Assembly (NCBI GenBank): GCA_023091665.1
Contig: JALJCQ010000009.1
Coordinates: 2,604,001 to 2,668,000 of the forward strand
Length of the DNA stretch: 64,000 nucleotides
Reading direction: 5' to 3'
DNA from: Pythium myriotylum
Lineage: Eukaryota; Oomycota; Peronosporomycetes; Pythiales; Pythiaceae
Part shown: positions 52,963 through 64,000 of the stretch, one piece after another
Layout: every line of letters begins with the position of its first letter
Numbering within the stretch: position 1 is the first letter of the stretch
Notes under the pieces: generated by a model
Databases searched by the model: none
Told to the model about the DNA's origin: nothing
The model's input: only the letters and a program-made list of their open reading frames with translations
Program-made: the position numbers and the translations under genes

Positions 52963-53994
52963 TCACTTCACAGGAGACAAGCTTGAGCAGTCGGATCCAT
53001 AGAAGCCATCATAGCAGGTGCAGACGCCAGTGGAGTAGTCGCACTTCCCTCTGTTCGCACAGTCAACGTGGCACTTGTTTCCGGCGGCACCGACGCCGAA
53101 TCCACCCGGAGCCGGCGTGCCGCTACAGTCGGTCTCGTCCACGGCCGTGAGCGGGTCGTCTCCGCTTGGACACCGGACTAGAGAACATCGTGGTGAGCGC
53201 ATGTCAACTCAACGCAGCAGGGCTCCGATACCTTGAGAGCAGTCGTAGCCGAACCACTGCGCTTGCTGGCGCTGTCCCGACGCCAGCCCGACGTCCCACG
53301 TGGAGTCGCAGACGCATCCGTAGATGCGGTCCTGGTCCCACGTGGTCGAGTCCTCAGAGCCCTTGTAGGACATGGCCGCAGACAGTGGGAATGCCGTCAG
53401 CACGACGGCCATCTCGCTCATGGTCATGCACTTGCCGTGGCCCGAACAGGCGTTCGGACAGCTCACTACGCCCACACAAGCTCTCATTACCCACTACTCC
53501 ATCCCGCGACCGCGAGCGCGTGTCCACGCACAGCGCTGGCAGGCGTTGCCTTCGAATCCACTGAAACAGCGGCACTGCCCGGAGCTCCGGTCGCAGGTGC
53601 CGGCACCCGAGCATTCCGCGCGCGCGGCGTGGGCGCTCGACGGAGTCGTGGCCACGCCGCCCCACACCGGCCCGGCTGGGCACGAGCCTATCAGTTTCCA
53701 CACGAGGGCGCATATCGCGTCGACCCCTAAGCCGCTTGTTGGTAATAACACAGAGGCGCTCCATGTCCACGTACGCTGCGAGCAGTCGGGCGCGGCGTAG
53801 AGCGCGCCATCTGTCGCGCCGCCAAAGCCGGCGGCGCACTCGCAGGTCTTGGTGGCCGTGTTGCAGCGGCCGTGGCCGTTGCAGTTGCCGAGCGCGGCGC
53901 AGAGGTTGCCCGTGGGCACGCCCGACTGGCCCGAAGCCCGCGCGCTGGCCACAAGCAGCAGCGCGCCCGCGCGGCGCCAGTGGGCGGCGCGCAT
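52963..53994 (-). CDS. Secreted EGF-like cysteine-rich protein
   Basis: Exons 53775-53994, 53532-53687, 53232-53465 and 52963-53177 (introns 87, 66 and 54 bp), 274 residues. Start at 53994 gives a signal peptide (MRAAHWRRAGALLLVASARA). Four EGF/tenascin-type modules follow: GNCNGHGRCNTATKTCECAAGFGG, then ECSGAGTCDRSSGQCRCFSGFEGNACQR, CPNACSGHGKC ... CVCDSTW, and CANRGKCDYSTGVCTCYDGFYGSDC. The exon joins fall between modules. No membrane anchor was seen at the C-terminus, so it is likely secreted or apoplastic/cell-wall associated; such proteins usually bind other proteins or glycans. An in-frame Met farther upstream (54129) is possible but would bury the signal peptide. Confidence 0.82.
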
Positions 53995-54261
53995 GGATGG
54001 GTGCAGATGTCCCAGAACGCGCTTCCTTCGCTGTGTCGGTTCAAGACCGAACGCAAAGAACACTCGATTTTTTCGCGAGGGGTCCTCATTGAGCAATCTG
54101 TACCCATCTGATGAGGCATTTGTTGCCACTTGAGGGGGCGACGTCGCTAGGGTTGGCGACTCTTCCTCTTCCCAGCTGCCTGCAAGATTTCTCGCCTCGC
54201 GGCTTCAACGCCTTCCGGCGAGAAGGGAAGGAAGGGCCGGGAGAACGCCATTCACGCCCTC
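53995..54261. promoter_or_regulatory. Divergent promoter, EGF-like / EF-hand repeat genes
   Basis: 267 bp between start codons; no named motif recognised. Confidence 0.4.
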
Positions 54262-57200
54262 ATGGACGCGCCCGAGATCCCGCTCGAGAGCCACGCCGAC
54301 GCGCCGCCCGCGCTCCCGTCCTCGACCGCCGCCTGCGACGTGGCGCTCGAGCTCCCGCACGCGAGCCGCGCGCTCGCCATCCAGGCCAAGCGCGCGCTGC
54401 TCGTGCGCAACGCCGTCGTCGCCGCCCACTGTGAGTCGTTGCGAAGTTCGTTTGGTTCCGAGAGACAGAGGCGCCGCTGACGCCCGTGGTCTGATTCGCA
54501 GTGAACGCCTGCTCGGCGGCCGCGCTCGCGCGCGTGGTGCGCGAGAACGCGCGCGATGGCGCCCAAGTGGAGCAAGACGAGTTCGTCGAGATGCTGCGCC
54601 TGCTGCCCGAGATTCGAGGCCGAGAAGCCTTCCAGCCGCTCGAAGAGACGCTCGAGCGAGTGTACAGGTCCTTCCACGCCGCCGACAGGCGCAGCCTCGT
54701 GCAGGTATGGGGAACGTGACGGAGTGAGAGTCGGTGGAATGGGATGTTGACAGAGCTCTGGCGATTTAGCTCGGTGTTGCGGCGATGCTGCTGGTGGGAG
54801 GCACCGCGGAGGAGAAAGTGCTCGCTGCGATTCAGCTATCCGCGAACGTCGCGAACCAAGACGAGCCACAGCCAGACACAGTGACCAAGACCACGATCGT
54901 GTCCGCACTCTCGTCGCTTCTACTCGCCCTGACAGCCGTTTTCGATGATGTCGATGCAAGTGAGCAGGAACTGAAAGACACCGCGTCAATCGTGGCGACT
55001 TCAGTCACTGAAACAGTAAACAGGATGTGGCTCGCGAACACGCTCCAAGTCGATGATGACATCTCGGTCGCCGCAGCATGGGAATGGATCGAGGAGAGGA
55101 CCTCCAAATCTGTGGCCTGGATCAAGCTGCTTGATCAATCAAAGTGGCCAGTGACACAGCGTATAACCTCTTCACCGTCGAAGCGACAGCATGTTAACAG
55201 CTCGAGCGACTCGAATGCTCCTCTTTCAGAATCTCCGAGCTCCGGTCACGAAGAATCGCCTGGATTGAATTTCCAGTTTTCGCGAGTTGACGGGGGATCA
55301 CTACTGATTGGCGAGCCCGAAGCAGAGGTGTTGTTCAATCTCCTCGTGCAGTCAGCATTCACAAAAGTCCACGCACAGACCATGTACGATACGTTTGTGC
55401 AGCATACAGGTGACGGACTTCTGGAAGAGGAGACGTTTCTCGAAGCTGTTGAAGAGCTTGTCACGATGACGAACTGCCCCCATTTGATGCAGGACAGTGA
55501 CTTCCTGGACACGATGCTCAATATCTTCAGATGCTTTCTTCCAGAGAACTGCGTGAAGGTGGATGCATTCGAAATTGCTGCTGGCTTCAGTTTGTTCGCC
55601 TGGGGTTCCAAGAGTGACAAGCTTGCGTCTTCATTCCACTACTTCGACTTGGACAGCAAAGGTTTTCTCAATCGGCAGCAACTCTGGCGATTTCTTCGGT
55701 CAGTGCTGATAACACTCCTTTATCTCTCACCACCCGATGAAAACATCGTGAAGCGGTATGGGTCTATCGCTGAGCTGGTTGATACTGGCGAGCAAGAGAT
55801 CATGGACGCTATCATGGATGGGCTGGATGAAGAAAGCGATGACGAACACAGAGATACTCAGGCCCTGTCTGGTGTCTACACTTTCGAGGAGTTTGGACAG
55901 TGGTATAACGAAGGCGGGTACAGGGGTTTGAGCTGGCTCGAGCTTTTGGATCTGCGCAAGTGGGTGTTTGTGTCTCCTCATTTCCAGCTAGAAGAACTTG
56001 ACGTCGTCCCTGTGGACCCAGTTGTTGCGAGTTCCAAGTACTACACTGCACAAAACATTCAAGTGGATGTCGACTCCGGCAATTCGGTTGAACAAAATGA
56101 CGGCGAAGCAATCGGATTTCCTCATGCAATCGCCGAGGAGGATGACGAAAGCGGTGATGATGGTGCTGGTGCAAACCACGCTCCTCCGCATTCTCATTCA
56201 TCGTACTCATCGGCCTCCACTGGTCAGTCTCCTCATGCGAGTGTGAACAGCACGACACCAGCAATTTTACTCAAGAATGAAGTGGTTCTTGAATTCGACC
56301 TGGCTTTCGACAGCGAAGACGATTCAACCGTGGAGATCCCTCTAACAACTCTCAGTTTTGACAACGGTGATTTGATCCAGTACTTTGAACTCCAGCGCGT
56401 GATGAAACTACACGAAGTGGAACTCTTCCAGCTCTTCGATGTGTTTGAACCGTACATGGAAGGGGGGTCGACAGCCTGGATGGAGAAGAGCACTTACGAC
56501 GAATGCATTCAGCAACTACTACCCCCCGAGATTGCAAACGAAGTTCGCTTATCGTTTGGAGTTAACCCCAACACACGCGTGCCTCCTCCTAGCATCGGCC
56601 GCCCAAAGCACTACAAGATGATCGCTGACACGCTTTCAAGGCTGTTTTTCGCTTTCAACAGAGGCGGAACGGGCAAAATCGATCTAGTCGAATTCGTATC
56701 TGCTTTCACAATCTTTTGCGCTGGCTCCAAGAGCGAGAAGCTTGCCTTTGCGTATCGACTCTTTGATGCTGATCGAGATGGTGCTTTGACAAGGAGAGAG
56801 ATGTGGAAATATTTGAGGTCGTTCTTGACCATGCTGCTCGCTCTGGGCAATGGTTCCGAGCTTTCTGCAGAAGCTATCGCGAGTGTTGCCGACGCCACAG
56901 CCATTGCTATCGCAGATGCGATTTTCAAAGACACAAACAAGACGTTCAGTGTTCGTCAAGCTCCGTCTTATCCACGTCAGAGTCATCGATTCAGTCTTGA
57001 CACTCCTGAGTCCGCCGATACTGTCGTTGCAAGTCGGAACGAGCAGCTTCGTCGTGGTCAATATTACCATCGAGGTTCCCTACCTAATGTGAACAACCTC
57101 ACTGTTGAGGGTGCTGGGGTAAACACGGCTGGCCCCGGGGCAGGAAGCGCGTTTGTCCGAGGAGGGGTTGTCTCATTCGAGGAGTTTGCTCAATGGTACG

Positions 57201-60200
57201 GTACGAATGGATACAACATCATTGCGTGGGTTGAGCTGTTGGATGCAAAGAAGTGGCCCCAGGTTAGTGATGATGTTTCAGAAGCAATTCTACGCTACAT
57301 CAGTCGGCAGCACCGCGCGATTGAGGAAGCCGCTTTGCGTGGCTCAGGTGCTGGGCCGGAATCTGGATCAACTTTTGCAACATCGTCTTCAAATGGCAGC
57401 GATAACGAAGACGAAGGTCGCACGTCATCACTAGAAGCTGAGTACTCTGCCGATGAGTCAACGCCATTGAATACTGCACAATTGCTTGCCGACGATGGAG
57501 ATGCTGACAGAAGACAACCGGTCCAGTCAGCGATGCCAACCATAGCTGGTGTAGCGCAACTCATAACCACCCCTCCGTCAGCAACTACATCAGTACGCGA
57601 TCTGTCTTCAGTGGCACTCCAATTCAAGCTCACAAACTTCGACAATACGGCCTTGAGAATTCGACTCAAGGATGTCGCGATCGTATATACAATCGCTGAA
57701 CGAATGGGCCTGAGGGCGTTGGCGTGTGAAGCACTTCTGAAAAAGGTCAACCAGTTTGCCTCCGGTCGTTCGTTGACGAAAGTTGGATTTCTAAGGTCAA
57801 TGCGGGATCTTGTTCCGAGAGAGGCTCTGTCTAACGAGGATCAAGAGTTTCTCTCGTTCCACTTGTTACGGATCTTCGCGCTGTTTGAAGCAGAAAGTGT
57901 GCTCGATGAGGGCGAGAATGAAGGAGGCGACAGCGACGGTCAAGGTAGCGAACAAAATGGAGGAAGCCCGCAGAATGGGGAAATTCGGAAGACAAGCTCT
58001 GTAGAGAAGCTGCAACTGGTGGCAGGTATGAGCATTTTTTGCGATGGATCCAAGAGCGCGAAGCTTGGAGTGCTATTCAAGTTGTTTGATACCCATGGTC
58101 GTGGATATGTTTCTCGGCGTCACATGTTCGAGTTGCTGAAGTCAGTCCTCGTGGTACTCTTTGCCTTTTCAAGCTTCAACTCGAACAAGGCACACACAAA
58201 TGACACAGGAACCAACACCTGGAGTACTAACTCCGCCGCTGAACGGGCAGCTGGAGCTGTGACATCGAAGCTTTTTTGCGAAGCCAAGTGCCGCCACCCG
58301 GATTCGATCTCCCTGTCCGAGTTTGCGACTTGGTATGCAAACGGTGGCTACATCGACTGCCCTTGGCTTGAACTACTAGACCTGACCAAATGGCCGGCAA
58401 AGGAAGCTTTTGAGGCAAGCAAGAAGGAGAAGCCACTCATTTATGCATTTGATATGCTCGAAGAGGGCAACTTGCTTCACTTCGCTGAAACCGACATCTC
58501 GACCTATCTCTTCATGCTTCGGTCGACAAAACTGAGCGAGCTGAATGTGAGCAAACTCTATGATGCACTATTGGCGTACGCCACTCCATCTGCCGAAGAG
58601 GTCCGCAAGATGTCAAAAGCTCAACAAAGCCAACACTCTTATTCATACGCTGCAGTGGAAGAAGATGAAGGCGCCTATTTAGTGCTCTCTCGTGGCAACT
58701 TTTACGAGTGCATCCGAAGCCTGGTTCCAAAGAACGATATGTCTGAGAAAGCGCAACAAACGTCGTCGAAAATGTTGTCGCGACTGTTCAACGTCTTTGA
58801 TCGAAAACGTGTCGGGCGAGTGAACGCTCTTGAGTTGGCTTGCGGCTTAAGCATCCTTGGCAAAGGATCGAAGAGTCAGAAGCTATCGATGGCGTTTGAG
58901 TTTATCACAAAGATGCGACAGCAGCGCCATCGTACCCTCGCCAACTACGGATCGATGAACGTAGGAGGTGGATTCAACGCCGGAGTTGGTGGGGGAGGAG
59001 GTGGAATCAACAGTGTGTCGACTGGAGGTGGAGCGTTTGGTTGGGTGACGAGTGCTCGCGGACCAGTTTCAACCTCTACTGGAATGCGCCGATCGATGCT
59101 CCAAAACGAGGCCAACGCACTTCCTCACTCAGTGCTTTTCATTTACTTGCGATCGTTCCTTCTCGCGTTGATGGCTCTCAGTGAAGGAACGTATCGTCTG
59201 GGATTGGAGAAAATGTACGCTGAGGCGGACGACTTTATTGAAGAAGCGATCGGTGATTTGATGACGGAAGTTGCCGCGAATGGCAACAATCCTGTCGGTG
59301 GAGGAGGTTACGCAGGATACGGAACTGCTCGATCACGAGCTCGTGTCACTTTTGAGCAGTTCGGAGAATGGTACAACTCTGGCGGCTACGAGATAGTCTC
59401 TTGGGTTGAGCTGCTCGATGTGGCCAAGTGGGAGCAGCAGCAAGAATTCCAAGAGCAAGCAGTCGCACTAAGCAAAGCTGCCAGCAGTGCTAAGCGAAGT
59501 GCACGGTTGACGTCGCAACGCCACGTTGCTTCCGCACGCCTAGTTGAGCCAGTCCGGACAAGCCCCAAGGTTAGGACCACCCAGAAGAAGCAGATTCGTC
59601 AAAGCGATATTGTATCGTCAACCTATCATAGTATTCGCTCGCGCGGGCGAAAGCAAAACCAACCCATGTCGACGCATCAAGAATCAACTGGAGCGATCAG
59701 TCTTTCGTCAGATGGGCCGATCATGGTCTTCGCCATTAGCAAGGATTCGGCCGAGTTGCAGTTTTTCCACGAAGACCTCAATCGGTTAAAGACATTCTTG
59801 CGAGAGACGAAGTTTCATCAACAAGCCCCTCGACATGTTGCGACGTCAATGTTATCAGCTCTCAACGTCACATACCACACAGCTATGGTGGATGTCTCTC
59901 GGCATAACTTCGTCGAGGCAGTGCAAACGGTTTGCTCACGTCAGCCTGGCTATGTCCCTGGTAGCCTTGGCGAGGAGTCATTAGATCTCGTGCATGCTGT
60001 TCTGGAGGTTTTCGTAAAACTGCCTCCGGCCTCCGCTAGCCAGGTCGAAGACTCTTATGTGGACGATGAGGACGACTCCAACGATCCCGTGGATGCGGCA
60101 TTGGCTATTTGCGGGCTTTTTGTTGTCTGCAATGGTTCACTGTTGGACAAGCTCAAGAGTGCGGCCCCATTGTTTGACACGTCTCTTCCTGAGAACGCGA

Positions 60201-60559
60201 TTGACACGTCCATGGACACGTTGAGAACGTGTTTAACGTGTATGCTCATAGCTTTCTATGGTATGAGCTGCTCGCTGAGTGGAGAGATCGTCCGCTACTC
60301 CGCCCAACTTGGTGCAGACGAGGTACTTCGCGACTTCGCAAGCCACGCAAACGGCCAAAACGGTACGCTGAGCTCGTCAGGGCGAGAGGAACCAAACGCA
60401 GCGATCGATCCTGACGCCCAGGTATCTCTCAAGGACTTTTGCGACTGGTTCGGAGAGACTGGTTATCACTCCCACCCTTGGCTAGAACTGACTGAACTCC
60501 AGCACTGGCCGGCAGCGATCGACATCTGTAGCGCGCTGAACGGCCCGTCCGATTTGTAA
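54262..60559 (+). CDS. 2,053-residue protein with six EF-hand / WLELLDLxKW repeats
   Basis: Exons 54262-54430, 54502-54704 and 54770-60559 (introns 71 and 65 bp), all phases consistent. The long exon holds a repeated module: helical EF-hand-like pairs, an F-A-x-G-S-K-S-x-K-L segment, and a closing [FL]-x-x-F-x-x-W-Y-x-x-x-G-Y-x-x-x-[SAP]-W-x-E-L-L-D-x-x-K-W signature. The signature occurs at about 55885-55965, 57178-57257, 58318-58395, 59350-59430 and 60430-60512, and a degenerate copy at 55069-55149. The only fully canonical calcium loop seen is DADRDGALTRRE (about 56764-56799); the others lack acidic ligands, for example DLDSKGFLNRQQ. A Gly-rich insert lies at 58970-59040. I do not recognise a named orthologue; calcium-regulated scaffold is a reasonable guess. 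Confidence 0.85.
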
Positions 60560-60630
60560 GTAGTTTAGTTGATTTTACACAGTAGAGAGACTTTGCACAT
60601 TTCCCCCCTCTCTACCCGCGGCGTCTTGTT

Positions 60631-61237
60631 TTAACTTTGTTTCTCTTTTGATGACTCTGGATGTGGATCCGAGTCGCCGTGCAGAAGGAGTCCCATACCC
60701 ACGAGGATGATGCTCGCGCCAACAAACCACTGGGTCGGGAGGGCTTCGTTGAACAGTAGCCACCCGCCAGCCGCCTACAGCATCCTGCATGTTAGTGGGA
60801 AAAGACAGTAAGCGCCGAGCTACCATCCCACCGAGAGCATGAAGTTGACGGCTGCGGAAGTGACGGTCGCAGTGAGCGAGTCGGTCTCGTGGAGACCTTT
60901 GACGAAGAAGCTGAGCATGAGGCCGTTCGTCGCAAGCATGAGCCCGATGAACGCCACGCGCACGAGCGATTGCACCTGCATCCGAGCGACGATGAGCGTC
61001 CACTCGCGAGTGGATCCATGGCGAGACGACGTACCCAAGTGCACCAACTCGCATCGATAGAAGTGGCGCAGACCGAGCCGACGGCGTGGAGAAGGCCCGT
61101 GTCGCCGTCGGCGCCCAGCTTGCCCAGCACGCCGGCGCTCGCTGCGAGCGACCCTGCGACCGCACTGTCGATGCACCCGATGTGAGCGAGAGCGACGCAG
61201 CACCGTCCAGAGGAGGCGACTCGCACCTGTACTTCAT
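60631..61237 (-). CDS. TMEM42: TMEM42-like small EamA/DMT membrane protein
   Basis: Four exons: 61227-61237, 61035-61164, 60832-60975 and 60631-60774 (introns 62, 59 and 57 bp), 142 residues. The first exon is only 11 bp (MKY plus two bases). Product: MKYSAVAGSLAASAGVLGKL, then VRVAFIGLMLATNGLMLSFFVKGLHETDS, ATVTSAAVNFMLS|AAGGWLLFNEALPTQWFVGASIILVGMGLLLHG, matching animal TMEM42 in order and length (four membrane helices). It is half the length of a usual drug/metabolite transporter, so it probably dimerises. Substrate unknown. Confidence 0.87.
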
Positions 61238-61411
61238 GAGGATCTATCTCTCGTGTGACGGGATGACTTCGTCAGAGTCGTCTCAGATTTCCGGCTGAGT
61301 CGAATTTGAGTCAGTGTATAATTCAAATCTGAGACCCTAACCTGACACAGAATTTCTGAAACCACACGTCAGAGTGATGGTCTGAGCTCTTCAACGTGCG
61401 AGGAGCTCACC
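61238..61411. promoter_or_regulatory. Divergent promoter with an inverted repeat, TMEM42 / zinc-ribbon gene
   Basis: 174 bp. GTCTCAGATTT (61280-61290) and AAATCTGAGAC (61325-61335) are exact reverse complements with a 34-bp spacer that itself carries two GAGTC/GACTC-type motifs. It could be an operator-like site for a dimeric factor. Confidence 0.5.
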
Positions 61412-64000
61412 ATGACGCCGACCTCCGTGTGTGCTGTATGTGCACACCGCGGAGCGTCAGACGCGCGCTTCTGTGCGAGCTGCGGTGCGAAGGTGAGCAT
61501 GCGCGAGAGAAAGGTCAATCAACGGAAGAATGCCTCATGGGCTCCACATTCGACAGCTCAAGAATGGCGCAGGGCCAACTAGGCTGCCGGTGCTCGATAC
61601 CAAACGGTGAGTCAGTACTCGCAACGAACTAGCGATACATCTGACAAGGTGCTCTACTAGGCCGACAACTGTCGTGTCACCTGCACAACCACCCAGAGAG
61701 ATGGCGAAAACTCCGCTTCCTCTCCCACGACGGAAGCGTCCGCTTGTCAACAGCCGAGCAAAGCCAGCTCGGATCGAAAAGCTGAACGTTGTAGGAACAC
61801 TACGTTCGTCTGAAGCTAAGCCTGGTCACACCGAAGATCAACACCTCAAGCTGAAAATCTGGATGGCGTCAACACGCCGGGTGCTAGAAAGTGTTCTGGT
61901 TCGTGAGTGTTTGCAGGTGGTTGAATTTGCGAGTTATTGACCGACCTCCACGGCAGGAGCTTAAGCGCCGCCTTGAGCGACCAGACATCCAAGTATGTAT
62001 TACTGTTGAGCTATTCACGTTGCATTCGTCTCTGACATTGTTACCGTAGATACTAGACGCCGCTCGCTTCCACCCAATCGGTCACATCATAGTGGAATTA
62101 CGTGGCGATCTCGTCAAGCTCGAGCCATGCTTCGTGCAGTAAGCCCTATGCAATTTTCACTTTTGGAGAAGCTGTATTTTACAAAGATAATCTGAACCAG
62201 GGACCGCAATCTGCAGTTCAAGTGTGTTTCCATGCTCAACAAGCTAGAAGAACTGCACCGAACAACGACTCAACAATTGGTGAAGTCCATTGACGCACTT
62301 CCTCGACCAGAATCACCACAGCATCAAGATGCAGAGCCTACTGCCAGTCCATCGCAGAAGGCTTACAGAGGAATATCTGACGCTGAATTTATAATTCGCG
62401 GACCAGACGGTAGGAAGATGTTCTTCAAGGCGAGACCAAAGATGGCCCTGGAGCCGAGCAGAAATGACATGGAGCAGTCCCACCGACGACCGGTTTCGGC
62501 CATGATTGTTCCTCACCCACCAGAGGAAACTTGCGATAATCCCGATTGCGGTTCTTCGCAGGGTGCCAAACTTCGGATTCCAACGTCCAAGTTTATTCGC
62601 TCGCGATGGCCCGACGCTCTCGTTTCTCGAATCACTCGCATTTCTGGGCAGATTGTATTTCTTCGCGTCCACGAAAACGAAGAGTTAAGCCAACTGATCG
62701 TGAGCCTGTACCGCCCAATCATGGCCTCCAGCATCTCCCTGAACATACCGATCGAGTGGCTCGCGTTTGTGCTCCCGCCGTCAGTTGTATGGTACCGCGT
62801 GTCTGAGGCGAGTTCACCACACCCACAGTTCCATGGCAAGCGAAAGGGTTCATTATATGCAATTTGTGGCTCCCCCTCAGGTTCGAAGATATAAATCAGT
62901 TGAAGCACACTGGAGCCGATGCGTACAGCTACTCGTCCAGTGTCTTAACTGGAAGGTCCGTCTAGGAAATTGAATTCGCATTTGAGCGTTCAGTAACATT
63001 TGCATGTAGCCAGGGGGAGACATCGGAGTACAGTTCCCGGTCCAGTTCCGCCAAGCCCGAATGTTCTCATTCCGGTCTTTTGCCGTGTTTTACGGCCTGT
63101 TGAGTATTCGCCTTCACCCGCAAGACTACTCTCTGAAAATTTGTTTTCTCAATGCAAGCACCGGCCAGCGGCTGACACTCACACTTCCTCCACAACACAT
63201 CGCGAGATGCCTTCCAGGGGAAACCTACCGGGAACGTATCGTTGGAACAACCACACGCAAAGTGCTTTACGCACAGGTGAGCGAGAGACTGTTCGTCGAG
63301 TACACATCCCGGGGTTTCGAGCTGCTGTTTCCCGGTGTAAAGCCGAAAGGTGCCTTGAGACGTCACCCGCTAGAGCTGAGTGTGGTGCAACATCGCGCCG
63401 ATCAGTTGGAACAAGAACGAAAGTCGTTAAAAGCTATCATGACACAGTGCATCGAGCAGGCAGTGGCACTCGGCAGACGAAGACTCGAACTCTACCACGA
63501 ACGAATGCGCCGCGTAAAGAAGGAGAGGCAAGAGGCGGCCGCCAAGAAGATCCAAGCAAAGACGCGAGGGATCGTCACAAAGAGACGTCGTCGACGCGAG
63601 CGCGAAGAGCTGCACCGCTCGAGCCGCATCCAGGACGTTGCCGCCGCGCTCATCCAGCAGCAGTTCCGGAAGCGCCGCGACGCCGAGCGGTTGCGGCGCC
63701 AGCGGGAGCTCCAGTTGCGCGACGCGTGTGGCGTACGCTTCCGGTTGAGCTGCCGCGTGAACCACACGTTTCTGCTCGCGAACGTGGCGCTGGACGAGAT
63801 CGACGCGGCCGCGAACGCGTTCGACTGCCTCGTGCGCGTCGTGCATCCGTCCTCGTCACAGACGGCGCAGCTCCGCGTCGCGCACCGCGACGTGCAGCGA
63901 CTGGTCGGCGGCGTCTCGCTGCACGAGCAGCCACGCTCGGAGATCGTTCGCGCGCTCGTGGAGAAGCATGTCGACGTCTTCCGGTCGGTGCAGCATCATG
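61412..64000 (+). CDS. Zinc-ribbon / IQ-motif protein, 3' end beyond window
   Basis: Exon model: 61412-61492, 61583-61614, 61661-61898, 61957-61992, 62050-62138, 62201-62791, 62847-62955 (or from 62841) and 63010 to the window edge; phases agree throughout. Exon 1 is a small zinc ribbon, C-x2-C ... F-C-x2-C. A basic linker and coiled-coil parts follow (RRVLESVL|ELKRRLERPDIQ), then ARFHPIGHIIVELRGDLVKLEPCF and a globular region in exon 6. The last exon has a beta-rich stretch (FYGLLSIRLHPQDYSLKICFL) and IQ-like helices AAAKKIQAKTRGIVTKRRRR and AALIQQQFRKRRDAERLRR. I do not recognise the family; the IQ motifs suggest calmodulin binding. The exon 6/7 junction is the least certain. Confidence 0.7.

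Overview
The window looks like a gene-dense nuclear segment of an oomycete (stramenopile), close to Phytophthora or Pythium in style; I cannot fix the genus. The reasons are short GT-AG introns (mostly 57-75 bp, one of 40 bp), C/G-rich codon use in many genes, head-to-head gene pairs with very short shared promoters, and a gene content of animal-like cilium, endosome and RNA-processing proteins together with lineage-specific bZIP factors. There are no rRNA or tRNA genes, no CRISPR array and no intact transposon. Most exon models below were built by hand from reading frame, splice sites and family similarity.

Layout, left to right. 1-4.2 kb: the start of a TM9SF/nonaspanin (-) and two related bZIP factors (-). 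4.8-9.6 kb: Misato/DML1 (-) and a NELF-B homologue with a bromodomain inside it (-). 9.8-14.4 kb: the N-terminal acetyltransferase NAA10 (+), the minor-spliceosome factor CENATAC (-), and, starting 82 bp from it, a CENP-B-type DNA-binding domain fused to a degenerate arsenite-methyltransferase-like domain (+). 14.4-16.4 kb: a gene-poor GC-rich island full of inverted repeats. 16.4-27.1 kb: a stand-alone PARP-type zinc finger, a TAZ zinc-finger protein and a 2,960-residue Tudor/armadillo/acidic-repeat protein (all +). 27.1-30.3 kb: MoaC/CNX3 (-) and a Ser/Thr kinase with large insertions (+). 30.4-37.3 kb: a very large IQ/ankyrin/WW protein (-) that I model as one gene rather than two. 37.9-42.5 kb: an NDUFA4/B12D-like protein (-), TMEM65 with an EF-hand (-) and a coiled-coil/armadillo protein (+). 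42.7-51.7 kb: PCF11 (-) and WDR81 (+). 52.1-60.6 kb: NDUFA11 (+), a secreted EGF-like protein (-) and a 2,053-residue repeat protein with EF-hands (+). 60.6-64 kb: TMEM42 (-) and the start of a zinc-ribbon/IQ protein (+) that runs off the window.

There is no single operon-like system. The genes fall into recurring themes: nuclear transcription and RNA processing (NELF-B, PCF11, CENATAC, bZIPs, TAZ, CENP-B fusion), mitochondria (MSTO1, NDUFA4, NDUFA11, TMEM65, MoaC), endomembranes (TM9SF, WDR81, TMEM42), and calcium/calmodulin or cytoskeletal scaffolds likely linked to zoospore flagella (IQ/ankyrin, EF-hand repeat, Tudor/ARM acidic protein). The most unusual points are three domain fusions: bromodomain nested in NELF-B, CENP-B HTH plus AS3MT-like pseudoenzyme, and EF-hand plus TMEM65.
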